In this document: in pieces, positions 1 through 9,421 of the stretch
Layout of the letters: every line of letters starts with the position of its first letter
How positions within the stretch are numbered: the stretch's first letter is position 1
From: Holtermannia corniformis
Taxonomy: Eukaryota > Basidiomycota > Tremellomycetes > Holtermanniales
Direction of reading: 5' to 3'
Length of the DNA stretch: 18,952 nucleotides
Assembly: GCA_001599935.1 (NCBI GenBank)
Contig: BCIJ01000054.1
Coordinates: 1 to 18,952 of the forward strand
The notes under the pieces: model-generated
The model's database searches: none
The model's input: the letters and a program-made list of their open reading frames with translations, nothing else
What the model was told of the DNA's origin: nothing
Program-made: the position numbers and the translations under genes

Positions 1-1468
1 CCCCGCCGACCCTTCGATCCCTCTCCAAAGCACGCGTGCTCCCTCCATCCCGATCTGCCATCCTCGCCGCCCTTCGGTGCTCGTCGACCTTGGCCTCGCC
101 AACAGATGCAGCCGCCGCTGAGGCTGCACCGACCGAGCTCCCACCGCGTGAAGCACCACCAAGCGTGTCGACATGGCTCTTTGCGTGCTCGGGCATGGTC
201 TTCTTCATCATCATCATCGGTGGCCTCACGCGCCTGACCGAGTCGGGACTCAGTATCACCGAGTGGGAGCCCATCACCGGTATTCTCCCGCCGATCGGGG
301 ACGAGCAGTGGGCCGTCGAGTGGGAAAAGTACAGGGTCAGCCCAGAGGGCATCATGTGGGTCTGCGCGATAGACTGGGGCGCGGCTGATGAAGCAGGATG
401 AACTCGAAGCTGGAGATGAGCGAGTTTAAACGGATCTTTTACATGGAGTGGGCGCATCGGATTGCAGGCCGCGTGCTCGGTGTCGCGTGAGTCGACCTGC
501 GCCGAGTCGAGCTGACAACGCTAGGTTCATTCTTCCGTCGGTCTACTACATTACGCGCTACCGCCTGCCTCGCTCGCTCCAGTTCCAAATGCTCGGCTTA
601 GGACTCGGCATTGCCGCCCAGGGCGCTCTGGGCTGGTACATGGTCAAGTCTGGGCTTGACCAGGAGATCCTCGACACCAACTCTGTTCCGCGCGTCAGCC
701 AGTACCGTCTCGCCGCCCACCTCTCTGCCGCCCTCGCACTCTACATTGGCATGGTTCAGACGGCCATTGCGCTTCGGTCAGACGCCAAGTTCAAAAAGGC
801 TGCCCAGACCGATCTCGCCGGTGTCGTCAGCAAGATCAACACGCTCGGCTTGGGCCCGATCCGTCGCTACAAGAACTTTGTCCGCCTCGCGACTCTCATG
901 GTCTTCTTCACAGCCGCGAGCGGTGCGTTTGTCGCTGGTCTCGACGCTGGGCTCGTGTACAACGAGTTCCCGACCATGGGCGGCAAGCTCATGCCTGACA
1001 CGGACGAGTTGATGGACTGGCGGTTTGCGAAAAAGGCGGATCGCTCGGATCTCTGGTGGAGGAATCTGCTCGAGAACCCGGTGACGGTCCAGTGGGATCA
1101 CCGTGTTTTTGTGAGTTTCCGTAGAGGCTGCAGCCAAGCTGACATGGCAGGCCACCACGACCCTCGCCGTCGTGCTCTCCCTGCCGTTTGTGATCCGGCA
1201 CCCACGCCTTCGAACCATCCTCCCGTTGTCCGCGCGCAAGCTCACGTACCTCACTGCGGGCGCTGTGACGCTCCAGGTGACGCTCGGGATCACCACGCTG
1301 CTGTACCTCGTGCCCGTCCACCTTGCGGCAACTCACCAAGCCGGCAGCGTGGTGCTGTTGACCTGCCTGATTGCGCTGGCCGGTGCTCTTCGCCAGCCTG
1401 GCTCGGCTCTGCGTACCCGTATGCTGCAGCAGTGGGCACAGAGGCAGGCAGCGGCATTGAAGCACTAG
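1..1468 (+). CDS. COX15: COX15 heme A synthase, 5'-partial
   Basis: Mitochondrial inner-membrane enzyme that oxidises the C8 methyl of heme O to make heme A for cytochrome c oxidase. The start lies left of the window: no in-frame ATG is visible, and the first residues are Arg/Ser/Ala-rich like a mitochondrial presequence. Exons are 1-355 (frame from base 3), 397-486, 525-1110 and 1151-1468. Introns are 356-396, 487-524 and 1111-1150 (41, 38, 40 nt). Family motifs appear in order: GGLTRLTESGLSITEW, MEWAHRIAGR, RLAAHLSAAL, VQWDHR and LVPVHLAATHQAGS. The His in the last four match the four heme-ligand positions of Cox15/CtaA. Several hydrophobic membrane segments are present. The protein ends in a basic tail at TAG 1466-1468. 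VMS1 starts 103 nt downstream on the same strand. The assignment is firm; only the N-terminus is missing. Confidence 0.97.
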
Positions 1469-1571
1469 AATATAGCATAGCATCTCCACTCATGCATCGC
1501 ATTATACTCGATCGGGATCCCGGCAGGATGACGCAGAAATCTTTGACCATCAATCGACAACCACGATCAAC

Positions 1572-3630
1572 ATGTCGGTCGTGTCGTCTGCATCGTCTTC
1601 GCAGCATCCCCTGCTGCGCAATATATCAGTGTACCAGCTGCCGCAAGAGCTGCTCGATGCGTTGAGCGTTCGGTCGATCCAAGCGGCCGAGCCAGGTCCT
1701 TCGCACCGCGAGCCAGAGGTATCGCCGCCGCCAGAGCAAGCACCAGCAGGCAGCCTGATCTGCCAGACATGCCTGGGCACCGCGTTCGACTCGGTCGAAG
1801 AGCAGAGGGTCCACTTTCGCAGCGACTGGCATCGGTACAACACCAAGCTCAGGCTCGAGGCTCTGACGGGCAAGGGCGCGGGTCGGGTCGTGGGTTTGGA
1901 CGAGTTTGAGGGCTTGGTAGAGGGTGAGTGACTCTCACAGGTATATAGCTGACACTGCAGGCATCTCGTCGCTATCCGGCTCTCTGTCTTCCTCCGGTTC
2001 ATCCTCTTCGTCCACCGATGGCGCCGACAAGGTCACCAAGCTGCTCAAACGACAGACCGTGTCAGGTGCAGACCCAGCTGTCGACAGTGACGAAGAAGCA
2101 GAGGCTGCAGACCGTCGGCGCCGTGCCGAACTCCGAACGTCCATCATCTGGTTTACCGCTCAAGGCTCTTCATCACTGCTCGCGACGATCCCAAAGGACA
2201 CGCAGTTTGGTATCCATCGCGCCTTGTTCCCTTCCAACCTCTCGTCAGGCCAGCAGTACCTCCCGGCGCTCAAGACGATTCAGCTACAGCCAGAGGCTGA
2301 GCCTGAACGCCGGTTGACTTTGCTCATGGTAGCCGGTGGGCATTTCGCCGGCATGGTCGTCAGCCTGCATCCGGCGGGACGGAACGAAAAGCAGACGGTC
2401 AAGGGGGCAGGTGAAGTCAGGATCCTCAAGCACAAGACGTTTCATCGTTACACCAGTGGGTGTTTGTGAGAGACAGGCTGAGCTGACGATCCCAGCGCGT
2501 AAGAAGCAAGGTGGAAGTCAGTCGATCAACGATAATGCCAAGTCGAAAGCCAACTCGGCGGGTGCCATGCTGCGTCGCTATGGCGAGCAGGCGTTGCAAG
2601 AGGAGATCCAGGCGCTGCTGGTCGACTGGGCGGAAGACGTACACCAGAGCGAGCGCATCTTCATCCGCGCGAGCACGGCCGGCAAGAGAAGCTTTTGGGG
2701 CTACGAGGGTGCACCGCTAGCCAAGGGCGATGAGCGCATCCGAGTGTTTCCCTTTCCTACCCGCCGGCCGGTGAGTACCTGATTGATTTGGTCTGGCTGA
2801 CATTGCAGACTCTGCAAGAGCTAATCCGCTGCTTTCACGAGCTTACAAAGGTCAAGATCTCGCACCTGTCTGAAGAAGCACTGCAAGCACTCGACGACGC
2901 CTACATTGCTTCGCTCCAGCCCAAGACGACAAAGCCGGTCACCGCTCAGCCTGCGCCAACGCCCAAGCCGGCCGTGCCAAAGTTGACGCCAGAGCAGGAA
3001 GCCAAGCGTGATCGCCGTCGTCGCCTGTTCGACATGGTGCGCAAGTGCAAGCTCGAGCCGCTGGCTGCGTTTTGGGACAAGCACGGTGCCGAGCTGGCTG
3101 GTGTGCGGGTAGAGGACGGCGAGGGCGATGGCAAAGGCTACACTCTGCTCGCGCTTGCAGCCTCTGCCGGCCACGAAGATGTCGTTCGCTGGCTGCTTGA
3201 CGATTTGCAAGTGGATCCAACTGAACCCGCGCTCCCCGATGAGACGTCGAAGCGGACGGCGTACGACGTGGCTAGCACCAAGGGTGTACGCAACGTCTTT
3301 CGGCGGTCTGCACACACGCACGCCGAAAGGTGGGACTGGACCGGCGCACACGTCCCATCGGGTCTGACCGAGGAAATGGAGGCTGAGCAAGGCAAGAAGC
3401 GCGTCGAGCGACGTCGGGGCATGAAGGAGAAGCTCAAGGAAAGGGAAAAGGCCAAGGTGGAGGAGCCAGAGTATGTCGTGCCCGTCGTGCCCGTCCCTGC
3501 CGCGCCGTCTGTAGGGCCGCAACGGCTTGGTGGCAAGCAAGGGGACCTGGCGGGGCTCACACCCGAGATGCGTGCGCGGATCGAGAGAGAACGCAGGGCG
3601 CGTGCGGCAGAGGCTAGGCTCGGTCGGTGA
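1572..3630 (+). CDS. VMS1: Vms1/ANKZF1 peptidyl-tRNA hydrolase of ribosome quality control
   Basis: The family releases nascent chains from stalled 60S ribosomes by cleaving peptidyl-tRNA, and binds Cdc48/p97. Exons are 1572-1923, 1961-2455, 2496-2770 and 2809-3630, giving 647 aa; introns are 37, 40 and 38 nt. A C2H2 finger has C64, C67, H81 and H87. A Ser/Asp/Glu-rich linker spans about 119-165. The VLRF1 catalytic domain spans about 175-400, with MVAGGHFAGMVV at 240-251, HKTFHRYT at 275-282 and KQGGSQS at 286-292; Q291 sits at the conserved catalytic Gln. One ankyrin-like segment lies near 484-535, then a basic coiled stretch at about 550-590. The C-terminus ends in RERRARAAEAR, an exact match to the p97-binding VIM pattern R-x5-A-A-x2-R. 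Start chosen: first ATG, in frame with the finger. Stop is 9 nt from the convergent ATG6 stop. Confidence 0.96.
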
Positions 3631-3639
3631 CATGTATAT

Positions 3640-5183
3640 TCATACCCTGTCCTGCTCGCTCTCGACCACCAGGATTCGCTTCAGTACGGCGAGGACTGAA
3701 CGACAAGCGCGCGTCCATTGCTCGTCGCCCGACTGACCGGCTCCCATGCCCATGCTCATGCCCATGCCGAACCCGAGGCGGATCGAGTTGTCTGCAATGC
3801 GGTCTTTGTTGATTCTGCGCTGTCAGCGGGGAAGTGTGATGAGCCACCTACTCGATGCCACCGCCGCCCCAGCCGCGCTCGCCACGGCGACCGAATTCGA
3901 CAAGCTGCTTGATACAGTCGAGCAGGGCAACGAGGCCATAGTTGAACCGTCTATTTTGGAGGAGACGCGCGGGGGTGAGCTCGGACGAGGCGTATCTAAC
4001 GTCAGCTACGTCCAGCCAGCTGCAACGCACAGTTCGTAAGAGTTCTTGCCCGGCGGCAAGTCTTCGATCCGAGAGAAGGAGCCCAGCGGGACAATTTTCC
4101 ACCTGATTATCAGCGTTGTTGACGCATGCTCACGCACCTCTCGAATGTACACCCGACTTTGACGGCGATGCGGTCGACACAAAGTGCGACGAGACCCCAG
4201 GCGGCATTGATCTCGGCCCAGTCTACCGACGGGCGCCCACCGAGTCGAAGGCCGTTGATCGTGCCGACGGATTGGCTGCTGCCGGGTTGAACGACGTGGC
4301 CGATCTGGAATGCATCATTGTAGACGTTGGTAGCCTCGAGGCGAGCGAGAAGAGAGGTGGAGAGGAGTAGGTGGGTTTGTTGTGTTGCAAGGTTGGCACG
4401 CAGAGTGGCGAGCTCTTGCGTCTGTGCGTTGTGGGCTTGCAGGTAGCTCGGGAGTGAGCGGTGCGCTGGGAGAGATGGACGTACTCGAGTTCCTGCTGGC
4501 GAAGCTCGGCGTCTTGGCGGTCGAGCTCTGCCTCTTGAGCGTGCACCTGTTGCAGTTCTGCCTCTTGCTCTTTGAGCTCCTTGTTGACATTCTTCTCTTC
4601 CTTCTCCAGGGCGGCCAGCTGTCTCTCGAGCTCTTGCAGTTCCTCTTCCGAGCCTTGCGTCCCAGCGACCTCTCGCTCGAAAGCGATATAGCCGTCTCGC
4701 TCCTTTTGCACGTCTTCGAGCTGGCGTTGGAGGACACCCTGGAGCAGCGTCGTGCAGTCTGTACAGAGAGGGTGGGACAGTGGGGTTCGAGACGAGAGGA
4801 GGTGGTGTAGCTGCAGGGTCAAAGCTAGGGGTGATTTCTGTGTTGGGATAGTCGACGGCGGTGGGACGACCTGCGATTCAGAGAGGAGGATGAACGACTC
4901 GAGCGGGTTGGCCGATGCCCATGCTTGCTGGGCTTCTTGAGATGCAGCAGGGAGAGCTGCGAGTTTTTGAACGGGCGTGAGGGTTGAAGGAGGTGCTCGT
5001 GCGGGCAGGGCGGCTGCGACGTCAGAGGGCTTTGACTGTACATTACTCACATGCGATCAAGTCGTACTGGGCTTGCGAGATCCCGCTGATGGATTGATCG
5101 AGCAAGAGCGGCTAACTGTCAGCTCGGCATACAAGGTGAACACCAACCTGACGACACCTCTGGCAAGTATGGGCGTCGTCCAT
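3640..5183 (-). CDS. ATG6: Atg6/Vps30 (Beclin 1), subunit of the PI3-kinase (Vps34) complexes
   Basis: Scaffold of the Vps34 lipid-kinase complexes in autophagy and vacuolar sorting. Exons (descending): 5183-5148, 5111-5051, 5013-4485, 4446-4138, 4102-4031, 3995-3852, 3814-3640; 441 aa. Introns are 36, 37, 38, 35, 35 and 37 nt. Seen: N-terminal CQRCRQPLLLDQSI (CxxC at C7/C10), a weak BH3-like LESFILLSES near 70-77, PLCTDC (C116/C119), and a long Glu/Gln-rich coiled coil at about 125-245. The BARA domain follows: TNVYNDAFQI (248-257), GTINGLRLG, SFSRIEDLPPG and NRRFNYGLVALLDC. Near the C-terminus DNSIRL and EQWTRACRSVL flank an unusual Gly/Met insert (about 400-413). Start is ATG 5183, since an in-frame TGA lies just upstream. 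Total length is typical for the family. Confidence 0.95.
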
Positions 5184-5356
5184 GCTGTCAACTTGCGGCC
5201 ATCAGCTGCAGGATGTCAGTACTGCCTTGGCTCGTGTTCATACCCGCTCACAGTATCGTTGCGAGGTTGACGTACGTCGGGGATGGCCTCGGCGTGCACC
5301 TCCACTTGAACCGCCTGACCATACTCTTGTCGATCCCCCTCCATACCTCTACTGCT
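5184..5356. promoter_or_regulatory. Shared divergent promoter, ATG6 / DCAF11
   Basis: 173 bp separates the two divergent start codons, so this must hold both promoters and the ATG6 leader. It contains the perfect 10-bp palindrome GACGTACGTC at 5269-5278 (with a CRE/bZIP-like TGACGTA core) and pyrimidine-rich sequence just before the DCAF11 ATG. No TATA box is seen. Function is inferred from layout only. Confidence 0.55.
5188..5251 (-). promoter_or_regulatory. ATG6 leader: probable 5'UTR intron and short uORF
   Basis: On the minus strand, 5251-5206 has the full signature of a local intron: GTGAGC donor, ACTGAC branch and CTGCAG acceptor, 46 nt. Just after it, 5202-5188 is a minimal upstream ORF (ATG, three sense codons, TGA), ending 4 nt before the ATG6 start codon. 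If transcribed as drawn, initiation at ATG6 would need leaky scanning or reinitiation. Intron and uORF are read directly; the regulatory role is inference. Confidence 0.5.
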
Positions 5357-7818
5357 ATGGCAGACGAGGACAACTACCACTATCTGCGCGAGGCAGAGCT
5401 GTTTGCAGCTGCACTCGAAGCCGAAGACGCAGAGCTCGACATGGACGACGATGAAGACGACGATGGCGACTTTTACCTCGATGCAGACGACGGCGACGAG
5501 GAAATGTACATTGATGATGATGGCGATGATGACTTTGAGGATGTCGAGGATGACGAGGACGACGAGGACGAGAGCAACGGGCCGACATTCATGATCGATC
5601 TCGATGCTGCTGGCAACCTGCCCGAGGCTCACAACCTTGTTCGACGTGGGTCGCTATGGGTGGTGAGCTGTACTGATACTCGCAGAGATCCTCTCGCAGC
5701 AAGGGACCGACGCAGCGCCGACGAGCAACCAACAGTCCCTTCGCCTCACGCCCAACCTGCTCCAGCAGCTCCTGAGCCACTCGCCCGGCGCACTTCAACG
5801 GCTGCTTGGCAACCGGTACACTGAAGAGCCCGACGTCGCGCAGACTCCGTGGTGGCATGTGGAAGAGGATGGCAACCCCGTCGGTCGCGCACTGCTCAAC
5901 GGGGGCGAGTTTGGCACGGTCGGCGGCGTCCACGATCTCGGGTGCAAGGCTGGGGTCGCACGCAAGCGGACGAGTTTGCGTCAGGATCGAGCGGGTGTGA
6001 GGCGTGGGCTGCTTGCGAGGCGCCGGGCCGTGATCGGGACGAGTTGGCCTGGGCGGCGCAGGCTGCAACTCGGCGAGGTGAGCTGCTAAAGTTGAGATCC
6101 TGCTGACATTCAGGAAACGATCCCAAACTCGCCAGGGACGATTGTCGCCCAGTACCCGTCGATCCCATACATCGGACAGTACTCGCATGACTATGAGACT
6201 TTCTGTGGGTGCGTCTGATGCGACCCGGCTGACGCGCAGACACGGCCACGCAGTACTTTACCCTCCACCTGTACTCGACTCTGGCCAACCGGTCTAGCCA
6301 ACGCAGCGGGCCGATCGATCCCGTCTCTCGCGCGTCCCATCGAGCGTCGCGTCGAGCTGCAGCCGATGAGGACGACGACGCCGGCGAAGACACTTCGATG
6401 CGCAAGATCAAGACGGTGCAGGGTGTCGAGGGGCGGTGGACGGTCACCGACGCCGAGATGAGTCGCGACGGGCGCAAGTAGGTCAACCCCGGTTGAGCTT
6501 GGCTGACCGCAGGATGATCTACTCGTCCATCACGCCGTATGTGCACATGCTCGACACGGCCGAGCACGAATCGGAGCACGTCGAGCTCGACTTTACCGAG
6601 TCTGGTGGGCGCGCCTGGGCTCGCGATAGCAACTTTGGGGTATGTCCTATTGCGGTGGTGCTAGCTGACGGCAGATTTGGAGTATCCGCTTCTCGGCAGA
6701 CGGCAAGGAGATTGTCGCCGGCTGTGGGAATGGCATGATCATGGTGTATGACATTGCCGCCCAGCGTCGGATCTTGAGCGTCCCGGGTCATGCGGATGAT
6801 GGTGAGTGAGTGGGTCGGTGCCGAGCTGACAGGCAGTCAACGCAGTGTGCTTTGCGGATGAAAACTCGACCAACGTGCTCGTCAGCGGCTCGGACGATGG
6901 CTATGTCAAAGTCTGGTACGTCGTTATCGCCAGGCTCTGCTGACAGCAGGGACCGCCGCTCGCTCTCATCGTCGACCCCGTCCGGCGTCCTGCCTGGTGC
7001 GACCGAAGGCATCACCTATGTCTCTCCGAAAGGGGACGGCCGCTACGTGATTGCAAACTCGAAAGACCAAGCGGTGCGGCTGTACGACCTGCGCAAGATG
7101 CGCCAGTGGGCGGATTTCAAGCATGAGCGGGACGCAGTGGATCGCTACGGTCAGCGACAGTTTGATTGTAAGTCGCGAACAACGGGCGAGGCTGACGACA
7201 GACCGACACATGAGCTACCCCAAGCCCAAGCTGCAGGCGCACCCGCAAGACGCGAGCATCATGACGTATCGAGGGCATGCGGTGTTGAGTACTCTGATCC
7301 GCTGTCACTTTAGCCCAGGCATCTCGACGGGGCAAAACTACATCTACTCGGGAAGGTGGGTACGTCGAGCGTGGTGCGTGCTGACGTCAGTGCCGATGGG
7401 ATGATCCACATTTGGTCGCTGGACGGGCGAGGTGAGTGAGGGTGCGTTGGCAAAGCTGACATCCCAGTCGTGCAAGGTGCATAAGCTAAAGGGTTGAGGA
7501 TGTTGCTGACCTGCAGTGCTCAACCGGGCCAACTCTTTGCCGTTGAGATCACGCACCGGCGAGTACAGCGACGTGTCTGCCGCCGACCCGCCCGCCCCAC
7601 CGACTCGCCGACGGCGACACCACGACACGGATCTCAGCTACACGGTGCGCGACGTCTCGTGGCATGGCCTCGAGCCGGCTTTGATGAGCACCTCGTGGGA
7701 GCTCGAGCACGGCTATCGACGCGGCGGTACGCTCGCCAAGCACGAGTGGAAGGGCCTCGGTAAGAATGGATTGTACAAGCTGGAGGACTGGGTTGAACGT
7801 GCGAGCGGGTCGGTATAG
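5357..7818 (+). CDS. DCAF11: DCAF11 (WDR23)/LEC14B-like WD40 protein, putative CRL4 substrate receptor
   Basis: Family members bind DDB1 and present substrates to the Cul4 ubiquitin ligase; that role here is by family only. Exons: 5357-5645, 5686-6077, 6114-6204, 6240-6477, 6513-6639, 6675-6801, 6837-6915, 6950-7167, 7202-7355, 7391-7431, 7468-7476, 7517-7818, giving 688 aa. The eleven introns are 34-40 nt. Residues about 22-78 are extremely acidic. WD40 repeats follow: IPNSPGTIVAQYPS, VQGVEGRWTVTDAEMS, MIYSSITPYVHMLDT, IWSIRFSADGKEIVAGCGNG, VLVSGSDDGYVKVWDRRS, GITYVSPKGDGRYVIANSKD and GHAVLSTLIRCHFSP. The last block, with IYSGSADGMIHIWSLDGR, is diagnostic of the DCAF11/LEC14B group. The stretch at about 165-225 is Arg-rich and less conserved. 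Start is the first ATG before the acidic region. Confidence 0.93.
7468..7476 (+). other. 9-nt microexon inside the DCAF11-like gene
   Basis: Nine bases (TCGTGCAAG) lie between two complete intron signatures. Intron 7432-7467 has GTGAGT, GCTGAC and CCCAG (36 nt). Intron 7477-7516 has GTGCAT, GCTGAC and CTGCAG (40 nt). Inclusion gives GRVVQVLNR, which reads like the family; skipping would give GRVLNR, still in frame. Confidence 0.8.
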
Positions 7819-7946
7819 CGGGTGTTGTGAAGAACTGTCGATTGTATGTGGATGATGTGGATTGTCGGGATCAAGCATCAGGCACTCGCCACTCGACATC
7901 CGTCTGAGATTACGAGCTACATTCACAGCAGCAAGACCACGGCGAG

Positions 7947-9245
7947 ATGTCCTCCCAGGCCGTCTCGCTCGTGCCAGCGTCTACAGTCGCTCGGCCCAGT
8001 CAAGACCCGATCCCAGCCTTGTTCCAGATCACTCAAGACGTCAATGCTCTGCTCTCGCTCTCGGCCGAGGCGGTCACTAGCTATCTATGGGACTGGTGGG
8101 GCTCTGTTCGCAGCTTGAGGATCATAGGGATCGGCGGGGACGACGGTGCCGTGTGGAAAGACGGTGGGCGGCGGCGAGCCAGCAAGGACATGGCTGTCGT
8201 GGTCGTGGGTGCGAGTGAAGGTATGGCTCGGCTGCTATAGACTCCCTGACTGACGCGCACAGCGACCGGCCAGAGCTTGACGCTGTCCCTAGCTAGGTGC
8301 GTGGCGAGCAAAGACACGGCTGACAAGCAGAGCTGGCTACACCGTCTTTCCCTTGCTTCCGCCCGCCCCTCACTCGCCGTCATCCCCCTTCTCCCACCTC
8401 TTGCTGCAATGGTCGGCCCTGCACAAACGACTGCTCGCTCGCGATCTCACCCACACCGGAGCCGTCATTCCCATCCTCGCAGGCGAGCCCGATCGCCCCG
8501 GCGACGCCGTCAAAGCCTACTGCCGCGATCACCGTCTACAACTCGCCGCCGTCATTGCCGCGCCTCGCTCGCTCGCAGAGTCGCAGTACTATCCACTGTC
8601 GACGACTCCCTCGCACCGTCTCACATCGCTGTATCAAGCCAACGTTGCCGAGCCGCTCAGTATCGTTCAAGAGCTCGTTTCGAACCTGCGCAGGTGTCCG
8701 GGCGGAGGTAGGGTCGTGTTCATCACTGGCGGAGCGTCGGGTGGGTCCGAGATCTTGGATGCGGCGAGGAATGCGACGGCTAGGCTGCTGCAACGAGAGC
8801 TGGGTGATACCGGTGTCTCTGTGTGCGAGGTTGTAGCAGGTGAGTGTGTGTACAACGGGCCGTGCTGATGACAGGTCCCCTGTTGAGTGCGACCGACGGT
8901 TGGGTCGAGACGCATAGTCCTGGGGATCAACTCCAAGTCGCGCTTGGTGACGATGCGGTATGTCTCACTCGTTCTCCCACCCACTCACACACAGGAAATC
9001 GCACGCAAGCTCGCCTTTCTCGCCCGCCTCTGGGCAGTCGACAATGCCCTCATTTACTCTTCCGTCCGGCGTGCCGTCGAGGACCGGTATGTCCCTCCCT
9101 CCACATCACCGCTGATGCCAGCTACCCCCGTTTCCGCCATCACGCCGGCATCTCGGCTCTTCTCACTTCCATCGCAGACGTCACTCCGGGTGCGTCGGTC
9201 GCCAAGATGTTTGGCAGATGGGTCCTTGGCCGGCTCTTGGCCTGA
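7947..9245 (+). CDS. DUF1776-like fungal protein with Rossmann (short-chain dehydrogenase-like) fold
   Basis: Exons are 7947-8220, 8263-8296, 8331-8839, 8875-8957, 8995-9086 and 9122-9245, giving 371 aa. Introns are 42, 34, 35, 37 and 35 nt; the second exon is only 34 nt. A nucleotide-fold start is visible as MAVVVVGASEATGQSLT at about 82-98, followed by LARAGYTVFPLLP. A second strand-loop, GGRVVFITGGASGG, lies mid-protein. The C-terminal part is helical (EIARKLAFLARLW, VTPGASVAKMFGRWVLGRL). The overall pattern fits the fungal DUF1776 family, whose biochemical role I do not know to be established. I see no YxxxK catalytic pair, so it may not be an active dehydrogenase. It lies 128 bp downstream of DCAF11 on the same strand. 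The gene model is solid; the family name is moderately sure. Confidence 0.82.
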
Positions 9246-9310
9246 TCGTTGTATTCTTCATGGTAATGTCATTATGTTTACGCTCAGACTGAGATAACGT
9301 ACGGAAGGAC

Positions 9311-9386
9311 CCGGGCACTGACCGAGCTTGTTCCCTTGGTGCCCGGCGGCGACCGGGTATTGTTGTTGACACTCGGCGAGTATATA
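9311..9386 (+). promoter_or_regulatory. Promoter of the Cys-cluster gene: inverted repeat plus TATA box
   Basis: TATATA at 9381-9386 lies 36-41 nt before the ATG at 9422. Upstream, CCGGGCAC (9311-9318) and GTGCCCGG (9339-9346) form a perfect 8-bp inverted repeat with a 20-nt spacer, followed by GCGGCGACCGGG. CGG/CCG half-sites in inverted arrangement are the usual target type of Zn2Cys6 proteins. The gene that follows has a Zn2Cys6-like cluster, so autoregulation is possible. That link is inference. Confidence 0.5.
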
Positions 9387-9421
9387 CCGCCCGTCTCCCA
9401 TCGCGTTCGCACGCAGCAACC

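Noticed and set aside
2821..3633. 270-codon minus-strand ORF opposite VMS1
   Set aside because: Shadow of the last VMS1 exon, which has clear ankyrin and VIM motifs on the plus strand; no motif on the minus strand.
5881..6077. Possible extra intron or alternative frame in the Arg-rich part of DCAF11
   Set aside because: The frame is continuous, both flanking splice phases fit, and the related family segment is also basic and variable; no convincing donor/branch/acceptor set inside.
5896..6579. 227-codon minus-strand ORF opposite DCAF11
   Set aside because: It crosses several well-supported plus-strand introns and has no recognisable motif.
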